From the NCBI GenBank assembly GCA_036387255.1, contig DASVUC010000241.1, positions 1 to 15,916 on the forward strand: a DNA stretch of 15,916 nucleotides. Reading direction: 5' to 3'. Of this stretch, positions 1-6,967 are shown piece after piece (the first letter of the stretch is position 1; each line of letters starts with the position of its first letter). Origin of the DNA: DASVUC01 sp036387255. GTDB lineage: Bacteria; Planctomycetota; Phycisphaerae; Tepidisphaerales; Tepidisphaeraceae. The position numbers were made by a program, and so were the translations under genes. Under the pieces are notes generated by a model, which saw nothing but the letters and a program-made list of their open reading frames with translations, was not told the origin of the DNA and did not search any database.

Positions 1-341
1 GCCAGTTCACCTACATCGGTGACGCTGACCTCAACGGCCAGGTGACGCCGGACGACTATGGCGCCATCGACTCCAACTTGGGTGCTCACGTGGGCACCGC
101 GGAAGAGACCGGTGGTATGAACTGGCTGGCGGGCGACTGGAACTTCGACGGCGACATCACCCCGGACGATTACGGTGGCGTCGACGCCAACCTCGGCAAC
201 GGACAGACCCAAGGCCCGCAGCTCGCGGCGTCAGGTCTGATGGCGGCCAACGGGATCGCGGCTGTGCCCGAACCCACGTCGCTGGGCCTGCTCGGTGTCG
301 CCGGCGCTGGCATGCTCATGCGTCGCCGTCGCAGCAAATAA
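1..341 (+). CDS. PEP-CTERM protein with two dockerin-like calcium loops, 3' end only
   Basis: This is the C-terminal end of an exported surface protein. The frame is open from base 3 at the left edge, so the true start lies outside the window. Two EF-hand-like loops are visible: GDADLNGQVTPDDYG (from about nt 18) and GDWNFDGDITPDDYG (from about nt 132). Their D-x-N/D-x-x-G-x-x-T-x-x-D spacing is that of type I dockerin repeats, which bind calcium. An Ala/Gly-rich linker follows, then VPEP (PEP at nt 267-275), a hydrophobic helix and the basic tail RRRRSK. This is the tripartite PEP-CTERM signal that exosortase cleaves at the outer face of the inner membrane. The loop region is nearly identical in protein sequence to the C-terminus of the gene at 3735-5459, so the two are paralogues. 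Binding partner and substrate are unknown. Confidence 0.9.
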   Translation, partial: QFTYIGDADLNGQVTPDDYGAIDSNLGAHVGTAEETGGMNWLAGDWNFDGDITPDDYGGVDANLGNGQTQGPQLAASGLMAANGIAAVPEPTSLGLLGVAGAGMLMRRRRSK

Positions 342-350
342 GGCTGATTT

Positions 351-381
351 CCTGCCCGGGCTCATGTCGAGCCCGGGCAGG
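351..381 (+). terminator. Hairpin terminator after the first PEP-CTERM gene
   Basis: A perfect 13-bp inverted repeat (CCTGCCCGGGCTC, 5-nt loop, then its complement) begins 9 nt after the stop codon. A run of five Ts follows only about 10 nt beyond the stem, so it is less canonical than the terminators at 6700 and 7837. Confidence 0.75.
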
Positions 382-400
382 TGTCGATAAAATTTTTCGC

Positions 401-428
401 TTGGCTTTATCGTAGCATCGGTTATACT
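401..428 (+). promoter_or_regulatory. Putative sigma-70-type promoter for the PEP-CTERM gene at 542
   Basis: TTGGCT (401-406) and TATACT (423-428) are separated by 16 nt. The predicted start near 435 gives a leader of about 107 nt. The box follows the terminator at 351-381, so this is probably the start of a new transcription unit. The -10 box overlaps the left arm of an inverted repeat, CTAGTGGC (427-434) with GCCACTAG (460-467), which could be an operator. This is inferred from consensus match only. Confidence 0.5.
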
Positions 429-541
429 AGTGGCACGTAGGGCTAGTCAGGTCTGAAGGGCCACTAGGTTTTTCAAGTGTTTTTCCAAAGGAATAGCCAG
501 TCTCACGCAGATCTGGCGCTATCGTAGAGGGAGAGATTTCT

Positions 542-1333
542 ATGCGTCTTTCACGCACATCGATTCAGAAGGCAATTGCTGGAGTGGCCGTCGGCACCGG
601 AATGGTCGCCGCCGGAACCGCCCAAGCCGGTGTTCTTTACGATCTTCGCTTCTCGGACGGCACCAAATCCAAGGAAGCGCTGGCGGGCACGTACAACGTT
701 GAGCTGTGGGCCCGCGTCAGCGGCCCCAACACGAGCCTGACCGATGACGGCATCCAGAGCAGCTACGTCAAGATCCTCAGCAGCCAGAACAATGGTGGCG
801 CTATCACGAGCGGCGGCCTTGTCGCCGGCTCCGGTGCAGTCACCGCGGACTTCCAGTCCTTCAGCGGTACCTCGCCTGCTCACCGTAACGGTGCGGCCAA
901 CGACCTCAACGGCGACGGCATCATCGACTGGGGTTCAAGCTCCACCTCGAGCGCTGACACCAACTACATGCTCGCCCGTGCGGCTGGCATCGTCTCCGAC
1001 GGCGGCACCGTCGGTCAGTCCGTCAACGCCAACACTTGGGAATTCAAGCTGGCGACCTTCCAGGTCACTGTCGGCGCGGCCGGCGGTACGGGTACCACCT
1101 CGTTCGACCTGGTGAAGCCCAATGCAACGACTGGCGTCGCGATCACCTACGCGACCGCTCGTGTCGATGGTGTTGGGTTCAATGTCCAGAGCACCAACAC
1201 CCAGGGCGCTTATGTCGCCGGCAACGGTATCACCTTCACGGCCGCCGCTACCGGTGGCGTGACTCCTGAACCGGCCAGCCTCGGCCTCCTCGGTGTTGCA
1301 GCGATCGGCCTCGTCGGCCGCCGCCGCAAGTAA
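542..1333 (+). CDS. PEP-CTERM exported protein with calcium-loop-like motif
   Basis: This 263-residue protein is predicted to be exported and processed by exosortase. The ATG is set by a purine-rich Shine-Dalgarno sequence (AGAGGGAGAG, 526-535) 6 nt upstream. Residues 1 to about 29 form a Sec signal peptide ending AGTAQA. The mature part (about 30-235) is rich in Ser, Thr, Gly and Val and looks like a beta-sandwich. A DLNGDGIIDWG loop at 121-131 resembles a calcium-binding DxNxDG loop. The C-terminus has PEP at 242-244, a hydrophobic segment and RRRK. The mature domain aligns by eye with residues about 27-195 of the protein at 3735-5459, including the DxxxDGxxDWG loop followed by LAR, and a 'LATFQVTV' strand matching 'LGTLTFTA'. 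Unlike its two neighbours it has no dockerin-like loops near the C-terminus. It has its own promoter and terminator. Molecular role unknown; I infer a surface or matrix structural role. Confidence 0.88.
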   Translation: MRLSRTSIQKAIAGVAVGTGMVAAGTAQAGVLYDLRFSDGTKSKEALAGTYNVELWARVSGPNTSLTDDGIQSSYVKILSSQNNGGAITSGGLVAGSGAVTADFQSFSGTSPAHRNGAANDLNGDGIIDWGSSSTSSADTNYMLARAAGIVSDGGTVGQSVNANTWEFKLATFQVTVGAAGGTGTTSFDLVKPNATTGVAITYATARVDGVGFNVQSTNTQGAYVAGNGITFTAAATGGVTPEPASLGLLGVAAIGLVGRRRK

Positions 1334-1375
1334 GCCGGGATCCTTCGAGACTGGACTTAACATCTACGATAGCCA

Positions 1376-1416
1376 GACGGCTCGTACCTTAACTGGTGCG
1401 AGCCGTCATTCTTTTT
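1376..1416 (+). terminator. Intrinsic terminator after the PEP-CTERM gene, just ahead of the TPR/GT41 gene
   Basis: The stem GACGGCTCGTACC pairs with GGTGCGAGCCGTC (one G-T wobble) across a 6-nt loop and is followed by ATTCTTTTT. It ends only 19 nt before the ATG at 1436, so it could act as a leader attenuator for the next gene as well as a terminator. Confidence 0.85.
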
Positions 1417-1435
1417 ATCACCTCCCCTCACCCCC

Positions 1436-3625
1436 ATGGATATCGATCGTCTGATGGAGGCGGCGATTCAGCACCACCAGCGCGGTGACCTTGCCGCCGC
1501 CGCCGCGCTCTATCAGCAGGTTCTCCAGCAAGCACCCAACGACGCAGATGCGCTCCATTTACTTGGGCTGATTCGACACAACCAAGGTCAGTTGCCCGAG
1601 AGCCTTTCACTGTTTCAGCGGGCCTGTGAAGCCGATCCCGACGGGCCCGTCTATCAGGTGAGCTTGGGACGCGCGCTGCTCGATGCCGGGCATCTGGACC
1701 AGGCGCTCGCAGTTCTCCAACGCGCCGAGGCTCGTGCACCCCAGACGCCGGAGCTTCAAACCCTGCTGGGAATCAACTGGCAGCAACTGGGGCGTCATGA
1801 ACATGCCGTGGCGCACCTGAAGCGGGCGATCGAGCAGAACCCGCAAGACGTGACGGCGCACCATCGTCTGGGACTGGCGTATGCCCAACAGCGCCAATTT
1901 GAGCTGGCGCGCAAGCATCTCGAGCAGGCGGTGGCTCTGGCGCCCACGTTTGCGATGGCGCAGGTCCATCTGGGCGGTGTGCTTCATGAGATGGGGAACC
2001 TCGCGCCAGCGCGCGACGTGCTTGCCAGAGCCGTCGTTCTCGCACCGGCTAATCCAGAAGCGCATTACAACCACGGCTTGGTCCTCCAGGCGCTGAAGGA
2101 GTACGCCGCCGCGGAAGCGGGATACCGTCGCGCGCTGCAATTGGCCCCCCATTACGTCGAAGCGCTCAACAACCTGGGCCTCCTGCTCATGCTTCAGCGG
2201 CGCACCCTTGATGCTCTGGCGCTGCATCGCCGGGCAGTGGAGCTTCGACCCACGCACAGCAAGGCGCGATGCAGCCTGGCCACCCACCTGTTCGCGCTGG
2301 GCATGGTGGGTGAAGCGATCAAAGAGTTCCGTCATTCCCTGGCGCAGAATCCGGCTGACCCGGTCACGCACATGCTTCTCGCGTTCTCGCTGAACTACCA
2401 TGACCGCTGCACGCCGCCGGAAGTGTTTCAAGAGCACGTGCGGTGGGCGAGCCATCATGCCACGTGTCGCTCTACGCCGCCGCCGCACTTGAATGATCCG
2501 GAAGCCAACCGGAAGCTGCGCATTGGCTACATTTCGGCCGATTTTCGTGAACATCCGGTTGGCTTTTTCATCGCGCCGGTCCTGGCCCACCTGGACCGGA
2601 CGCAGTTCGACATCATTGGCTACTCGAACAGTGAGTCCGGCGACGAGCTGACCAGCGCCATCCAGAGCCAATGCAGCCAGTGGCTTGAAGTGTCGTCGTT
2701 ATCCGATGACGCGCTCGCCGAACAGATTCGCCGCGACCAGGTTGATGTGCTGGTGGACCTTTCGGGCCTCACGGCTGACAACCGCCTCACCGCTCTCGCC
2801 TGCAAAGCGGCTCCCGTGCAGGTGACTCATTTTGGCTACCCGAACACCACTGGCATGCGTGCCATGGACTACCGCATCACCGATGCGCTGGCGGACCCCC
2901 CGGGGGCAACAGAGCAGTGGAACGTTGAGAAGCTTTGGCGGCTGCCGCAGATCGCCTGGTGCTACAGCCCCCACGGCGCTTCGCCCGAGGTCCAGCCGCC
3001 GCCGGTTCTCAAACAAGGCTTTATCACCTTTGGCACCCTGAACAACATTTCCAAGATCTCCGACGCCTCCTTAAAACTCTGGGCCCAACTCCTGCACGCC
3101 GTGCCGCGGGCGCAGTTGATGCTGCAAGTACCGGAAGGGGGCGAGGAGCGAGTGGTGGGGGTGCTGGGGCGGGCGGGGGTGGGGCGCGAGCGCCTGAGAA
3201 TTGCCGGCCGACCCGGGCGCAGCGAGTACCTGGCGCTACATCATCAGATCGACGTTTACCTCGATCCCTTTCCATACAACGGCGGCGTAACCTCTTGCGA
3301 CGCCATGTGGATGGGCGTGCCGATCGTTTCGCTGGCGGGGGAGACGTACGTGTCGCGGCAGGGGGTGGCGCTGCTGACTCAGGTAGGGCACCCTGAGCTG
3401 GTCGCCAAGGATGAGGCCGATTTCCTGAAGATCGCAACCGAACTGGCGGGCGATGTGGAGCGGCTGAAGGGGCTCAGGCAGACGCTTCGGCAGAAGCTGC
3501 AAGACTCGCCCATGATGAACTTTGGGCAATTTGCGAAGGATCTGGGGGAGGCGTATCGGGGAATGTGGCGGGCGTGGTGCCTGCATCGGCGGGATGATCC
3601 TGGTTTCTCCAACGACCGGCACTGA
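1436..3625 (+). CDS. TPR-repeat O-GlcNAc transferase-like protein (GT41, SPINDLY type)
   Basis: This 729-residue protein is a likely sugar transferase acting on protein Ser/Thr. Residues 1 to about 330 form roughly nine 34-residue TPR units, a superhelix that in this family selects protein substrates. Residues about 360-710 match the two-lobed catalytic region of O-GlcNAc transferase: RIGYISADFREHP at 362-374, with H373 at the position of the human OGT active-site His, then NNISK with K540 at the nucleotide-contacting Lys, and DPFPYNGGVTSCD at 610-622, followed by MGVPIVSLAGE and SRQG. No signal peptide or membrane segment is seen, so it is probably cytoplasmic. The start has no clear Shine-Dalgarno, and a terminator hairpin ends 19 nt upstream. 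The gene sits between PEP-CTERM genes, so these may be substrates, but that is inference. Sugar donor (UDP-GlcNAc or GDP-fucose) cannot be told. A G-run segment (3157-3184) encodes a Gly/Val/Arg-rich stretch. Confidence 0.88.
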   Translation: MDIDRLMEAAIQHHQRGDLAAAAALYQQVLQQAPNDADALHLLGLIRHNQGQLPESLSLFQRACEADPDGPVYQVSLGRALLDAGHLDQALAVLQRAEARAPQTPELQTLLGINWQQLGRHEHAVAHLKRAIEQNPQDVTAHHRLGLAYAQQRQFELARKHLEQAVALAPTFAMAQVHLGGVLHEMGNLAPARDVLARAVVLAPANPEAHYNHGLVLQALKEYAAAEAGYRRALQLAPHYVEALNNLGLLLMLQRRTLDALALHRRAVELRPTHSKARCSLATHLFALGMVGEAIKEFRHSLAQNPADPVTHMLLAFSLNYHDRCTPPEVFQEHVRWASHHATCRSTPPPHLNDPEANRKLRIGYISADFREHPVGFFIAPVLAHLDRTQFDIIGYSNSESGDELTSAIQSQCSQWLEVSSLSDDALAEQIRRDQVDVLVDLSGLTADNRLTALACKAAPVQVTHFGYPNTTGMRAMDYRITDALADPPGATEQWNVEKLWRLPQIAWCYSPHGASPEVQPPPVLKQGFITFGTLNNISKISDASLKLWAQLLHAVPRAQLMLQVPEGGEERVVGVLGRAGVGRERLRIAGRPGRSEYLALHHQIDVYLDPFPYNGGVTSCDAMWMGVPIVSLAGETYVSRQGVALLTQVGHPELVAKDEADFLKIATELAGDVERLKGLRQTLRQKLQDSPMMNFGQFAKDLGEAYRGMWRAWCLHRRDDPGFSNDRH

Positions 3626-3674
3626 CCGAGTGACAGAAGTGAGATAAAAATCAAGCATTTGCGGCGATTTCCGG

Positions 3675-3680
3675 TATACT
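3675..3680 (+). promoter_or_regulatory. Putative -10 box (TATACT) for the gene at 3735
   Basis: GGTATACTG lies 54 nt before the GTG start at 3735. I see no good -35 hexamer at 16-18 nt. The same hexamer occurs before the genes at 542 and 5727, which supports it as a shared promoter element. Confidence 0.4.
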
Positions 3681-3734
3681 GATCTGTGGCGGGGACGTCG
3701 GCGAACGAGCGAGAGCAAAACGAGAGGGCGACAA

Positions 3735-5459
3735 GTGAAGCGTGCGCGGAAAGTGTCTCTGGTGCGAGCGGCGGCGGTGGGTCTAGGATTATCTGCCGGC
3801 GCTGCGCAGGCGTCGCTGACGATTCAGGTTGAACTCCCGGACGGGTCCAGCAATGCGACTGTAAGTGCCGCGGGGCAGCAGGTGCAGATGCACGTGTATG
3901 GCATCGTCACCGGAACGAACACCACCGGCGCGGACGATGGCGTGCAAGCCGTCTCGGGGTCGTTTCTCAGCACCGGCAATCTTCAGGGGAGTCTGGTCGG
4001 GGGATTGACGGCGCCGTTCAATGGCGTGACGTCGAAAGTGGGCGCGGCGGCGGATCTCGATAACGACGGGGATTGCGATTGGGGCAGCAACAACAACACG
4101 TCATCCACGGGATTCTGGCTGGCGCGATCAAACCAGGCGCAGTCGCCCAACGGATATTCTGATCCGACCGTAGCGCCGTCGACCTACGGCAGCGTGAGCG
4201 GCGCGAGCTATCGCGTGCAGCTTGGCACGTTGACGTTCACGGCGGGGTCAAGCCAAGCGCAGTCGACGCAGGTCAACTTTGTGCCGCGCGCTTCATCGAC
4301 GGCGGCCCAGTGGTTTGAGGAAGTGTTCTCGCCGTCGAAGGATCCGAGCACGGGTACATTCGCCGCGAGCGCGGCGCCGGTCACCATTTCGCTCGCTCCG
4401 GAGTGGGCGGCGGATGCGGACGGTACCTGGTCGGCGGGGCAGAAGTGGAGCGCGGATGTGCCTGCGGGCGTGGGCGTGGGGGCGCAGTTCCTCTCGGCAA
4501 TTCAAGCTGATCGCACGGTGACCGTGGACAGTGAGCGCACGGTCGGTTCGCTGACTTTTGACAACACGCACCGCTACACGCTCAATGGATCGGGGCCGAT
4601 CAAGATGAACGTGTCGGCGGGGAACGCGGCGATCACGGTGCGCAGCGGCAGTCACACGATCGTGACGCCAATCGTTCTGGAAAAGACGACGCAAGTGAAG
4701 GTGAGCAATGCGAGCAGCCGGCTCACGCTCGCTGGCGACATGAGCGCATCCGCCGGCGCGGGTTTAATCAAAACAGGCGCGGGCACGCTCGAGGTCAAAC
4801 AGGTGCGCGCCGCTTCGCTGACGGTTGCGCAAGGCGCGGTGGAGGTTGCGGCGAATGGAGCGATCACCGGCCAGACCGTCGTCAACACATTGTCGATTGC
4901 AGCGGGCGCGAAACTGGATCTGAAGGACAACGACCTGGTGGTGAACAACGGGAACTTCCTGGCGATCTCCGACCTGCGCTGGCAGGGGTATCGCGACTTT
5001 GAAGATTCGACCGCAACCGGAATCGTCTCTTCGGTCGGACAGACGTTGGTGGGGCATCCGATTCTGGCGGTTTTCGATAACACTCAGCTTCAGACGGGTG
5101 ATTGGCCGTTTGGCGCGGGCAATAGCGTGGGCGCCAACGCGGTGCTCGGGCAGTTCGCTTACCTGGGTGACGCCGATTTGAACGGCATGGTGACGCCGGA
5201 TGATTACGGCGCGGTGGACTCGAATCTCGGGTTGCACGTCGGCACGGCAGAAGTGAGCGGCGGGATGAACTGGTTTGCGGGGGACTGGAACTTTGATGGC
5301 GACATCACGCCGGACGATTACTCCGCGATCGATGCGAATCTCGGGCTGGGCGGGTCTAATCCTCTGGCTGCAAACGGTTTAGCGGCAGTTCCGGAGCCGT
5401 CTGCGATGGCGCTCCTGGGGGTTGGCGCGCTGGCGCTTCGGCGCCGGGTGAAGCGCTAG
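3735..5459 (+). CDS. Large modular PEP-CTERM protein: beta module, beta-strand repeats, dockerin-like loops
   Basis: This 574-residue exported protein starts at a GTG with a Shine-Dalgarno GAGAGGG (3722-3728) 6 nt upstream. Residues 1 to about 26 are a signal peptide ending GAAQA. Residues about 27-195 repeat the module of the protein at 542-1333, including the calcium-like loop DLDNDGDCDWG (107-117), then LAR. A middle region (about 229-400) begins with GTWSAGQKWS and contains 'RTVGSLTFDN' and 'LIKTGAGTLEV', typical of autotransporter-associated beta-strand repeats and suggesting a beta-helix or stalk. Two dockerin-like loops, GDADLNGMVTPDDYG (478-492) and GDWNFDGDITPDDYS (516-530), nearly match the gene at 1-341. 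PEP at 553-555, a hydrophobic segment and RRRVKR end the protein. It is therefore a mosaic of its two neighbours. The likely location is the outer surface or extracellular matrix after exosortase cleavage. Function unproven. Confidence 0.88.
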   Translation: MKRARKVSLVRAAAVGLGLSAGAAQASLTIQVELPDGSSNATVSAAGQQVQMHVYGIVTGTNTTGADDGVQAVSGSFLSTGNLQGSLVGGLTAPFNGVTSKVGAAADLDNDGDCDWGSNNNTSSTGFWLARSNQAQSPNGYSDPTVAPSTYGSVSGASYRVQLGTLTFTAGSSQAQSTQVNFVPRASSTAAQWFEEVFSPSKDPSTGTFAASAAPVTISLAPEWAADADGTWSAGQKWSADVPAGVGVGAQFLSAIQADRTVTVDSERTVGSLTFDNTHRYTLNGSGPIKMNVSAGNAAITVRSGSHTIVTPIVLEKTTQVKVSNASSRLTLAGDMSASAGAGLIKTGAGTLEVKQVRAASLTVAQGAVEVAANGAITGQTVVNTLSIAAGAKLDLKDNDLVVNNGNFLAISDLRWQGYRDFEDSTATGIVSSVGQTLVGHPILAVFDNTQLQTGDWPFGAGNSVGANAVLGQFAYLGDADLNGMVTPDDYGAVDSNLGLHVGTAEVSGGMNWFAGDWNFDGDITPDDYSAIDANLGLGGSNPLAANGLAAVPEPSAMALLGVGALALRRRVKR

Positions 5460-5656
5460 GACTTTGAGGAACTTGCTGGGGCGAACTTCTGGCGCGGCAG
5501 CAGCGTATGTCGCCATGTTGTAATTGGTCGCCCCGCCGATTGCGTGTAAGTCCTTGCTACTGCCAGAGATTCGCGTTTTACCCTGCTGATGGAGCTGGTG
5601 GAGTGGGAGATTTTTCTGGATTCTTTCCAGATTTTGGTGTTTAATAACGTTGAAGT
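5460..5656. other. Intergenic region with a weak hairpin
   Basis: No credible gene is seen; the long frames here lack a start with a Shine-Dalgarno and overlap the promoter. A short perfect stem, TCTGGA/TCCAGA (5615-5631, 5-nt loop) followed by TTTT, is a weak candidate terminator for the gene ending at 5459. A distant repeat, GGGGCGA (5479-5485) with TCGCCCC (5529-5535), could also pair, without a T-run. Confidence 0.35.
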
Positions 5657-5665
5657 TGTTATACT
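5657..5665 (+). promoter_or_regulatory. Putative extended -10 promoter for the first pseudopilin
   Basis: TGTTATACT fits the extended -10 pattern TGnTATACT and lies about 60 nt before the ATG at 5727. No strong -35 is visible, as is common for extended -10 promoters. Confidence 0.45.
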
Positions 5666-5726
5666 GCGAGAAGTGGGGGAAGGTAGAACATCCGCAGGCA
5701 TCGTTAGCCCTCTTCCGGAGTTACTT

Positions 5727-6668
5727 ATGTTGCACCCCAAAACTGGTGCCGAAAAGCGCGGCTTTACGCTGATGGAACTGCTCGTGGTGATCGCAATCAT
5801 CGCGGTGCTCATTGGTTTTCTGCTGCCGGCGCTGTCGCAGGCACGCCGCAATTCGAACACCGTCAAGTGCCTGTCGGCGCTTCGCGACCTGCACAATGCC
5901 TTCAACATGTATGCGGTGGACTTCCAGCAGACGTATCCGGTGGTGCGGCATGAGGCGGGGTCACCGACGCCGCCGCTGCTCCCGATTGCCAGCGCCACTC
6001 AGTTTGGTGAGCGTCACTGGACGGACATGATCGCCAAGTACGCTGGTGCGCAGAAGTACCAACTCGACAAAGTCAGTGACATCGTGAAGCTCAAGAGCGC
6101 CAAGAGCAACATCTGGGGCTGCACGGAGTGGCAGGTGTCGGATTACTGGCTCGGAGATCCCTCCAGCGCCTATCAGACGGGCTACGGGATGAACCTGATC
6201 GCGAATGTCGGCGACTTCATGAACCCGCTAAACAAAGTGGATCAGGTCGCTGGCGACGCGTTGGCTTGGGTCGGTACCCGCACGCCGCTCAGCACCTCGG
6301 GTGTGTACGGCCGGTATCATAAGACCAGCACGTGGGGCAAGAAGGGCGCCGAGAAGATCCTGTTGGCCGATTCGCAGACGTACTACCTGTTCGCTCCGCA
6401 GTATGCAGGTTGGCCGTCTAGCGTTTCGTCGGTGGTGTTCCAAGGGTACAACAACGCGCCGAAGCCGGAGACCGATCCGGATTGGACAAAGCTGAAGCAG
6501 CCCACTATCGGCAACAAGGTCTACGCCGACGGCGGCCGCCATGCTAAGCCCGGCTCGCGTAAAGAATCGCTTGCGACCAGCGTCGCCGGTTGCAACGCGC
6601 TGTACTGTGACGGTCACGCCGCGACGGTGATGATTCGTGAAGTTTGGCGCGGGCTCAACGGTAAATAA
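5727..6668 (+). CDS. Type II secretion/type IV pilin-like protein with CDGH C-terminus, copy 1
   Basis: This 313-residue prepilin-like protein has a short basic leader. The prepilin peptidase would cut after G12, leaving F13 with the conserved Glu at mature position 5 (E17) inside FTLMELLVVIAIIAVLIG, the hydrophobic assembly helix. The ATG at 5727 has CGGAG 6 nt upstream and gives a 12-residue leader; an in-frame start at 5589 would add about 46 residues across the promoter and is unlikely. The C-terminal region has WGCTEW, DGGRH and CNALYCDGH. The last is the planctomycete 'H-X9-DG' type tail, but with a long insert between His and DG. It is a clear paralogue of the next gene (shared KC, NAF-x-YA-x-D, WGC-EW, DGGRH and CDGH). 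It is probably a minor pseudopilin of a secretion or pilus system whose core genes lie elsewhere; its substrate is unknown. Confidence 0.87.
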   Translation: MLHPKTGAEKRGFTLMELLVVIAIIAVLIGFLLPALSQARRNSNTVKCLSALRDLHNAFNMYAVDFQQTYPVVRHEAGSPTPPLLPIASATQFGERHWTDMIAKYAGAQKYQLDKVSDIVKLKSAKSNIWGCTEWQVSDYWLGDPSSAYQTGYGMNLIANVGDFMNPLNKVDQVAGDALAWVGTRTPLSTSGVYGRYHKTSTWGKKGAEKILLADSQTYYLFAPQYAGWPSSVSSVVFQGYNNAPKPETDPDWTKLKQPTIGNKVYADGGRHAKPGSRKESLATSVAGCNALYCDGHAATVMIREVWRGLNGK

Positions 6669-6699
6669 TCTCCAGCAAGCACATCATTTCGAACTGAAG

Positions 6700-6727
6700 A
6701 GGGCGCTGCGAGGCGCCCTTTTTCTTT
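6700..6727 (+). terminator. Intrinsic terminator after pseudopilin 1
   Basis: The 7-bp stem AGGGCGC/GCGCCCT has a 6-nt loop and runs into TTTTCTTT. It lies 31 nt after the stop at 6668. Confidence 0.88.
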
Positions 6728-6967
6728 GCGCTTAGGGAGGAGTGAATGGTCTCGTGGCGGAGCCGAAGAGCTCCCGCACGCGCGCGGGCGCGGTTGGGCT
6801 AGATGGGGCTAAACCCGCTGCTGCTGCTCAAAAATCAGGTTTGTGCGGACTTATCGCCTGAACTGGATGAGCGGGGATCCGTAAGACTAGTGTCAGCTAA
6901 CGCTTCGGGTCATACGTGTGCGTGTGCGTGGACAGCGAGGCGTTTTTGTTCTAGTCGGAGCCCTCTG
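6728..6967. other. Intergenic leader of the second pseudopilin
   Basis: No gene is seen. An in-frame TTG- or ATG-type extension from 6803 would place 55 unrelated residues before the pilin leader, so I treat it as untranslated. GTAAGACTAGTG near 6880-6892 loosely resembles the TATACTAGTG promoter context at 423, but no confident promoter can be called. A GT-rich stretch lies near 6914-6930. Confidence 0.4.

Noticed and set aside
1607..2671. Long minus-strand open frame (354 codons) inside the GT41 gene
   Set aside because: It is antisense to a well-supported TPR/OGT gene, is rich in Arg/Gln/Val, shows no domain, and comes from the GC-rich opposite-frame bias.
5589..5726. Upstream extension of the first pseudopilin
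   Set aside because: The extra 46 residues would cover the extended -10 box and give an abnormal prepilin leader; the ATG at 5727 has a good Shine-Dalgarno.
6803..6967. Upstream extension of the second pseudopilin
   Set aside because: The added residues are unrelated to prepilin leaders, and the ATG at 6968 has GGAG at proper spacing.
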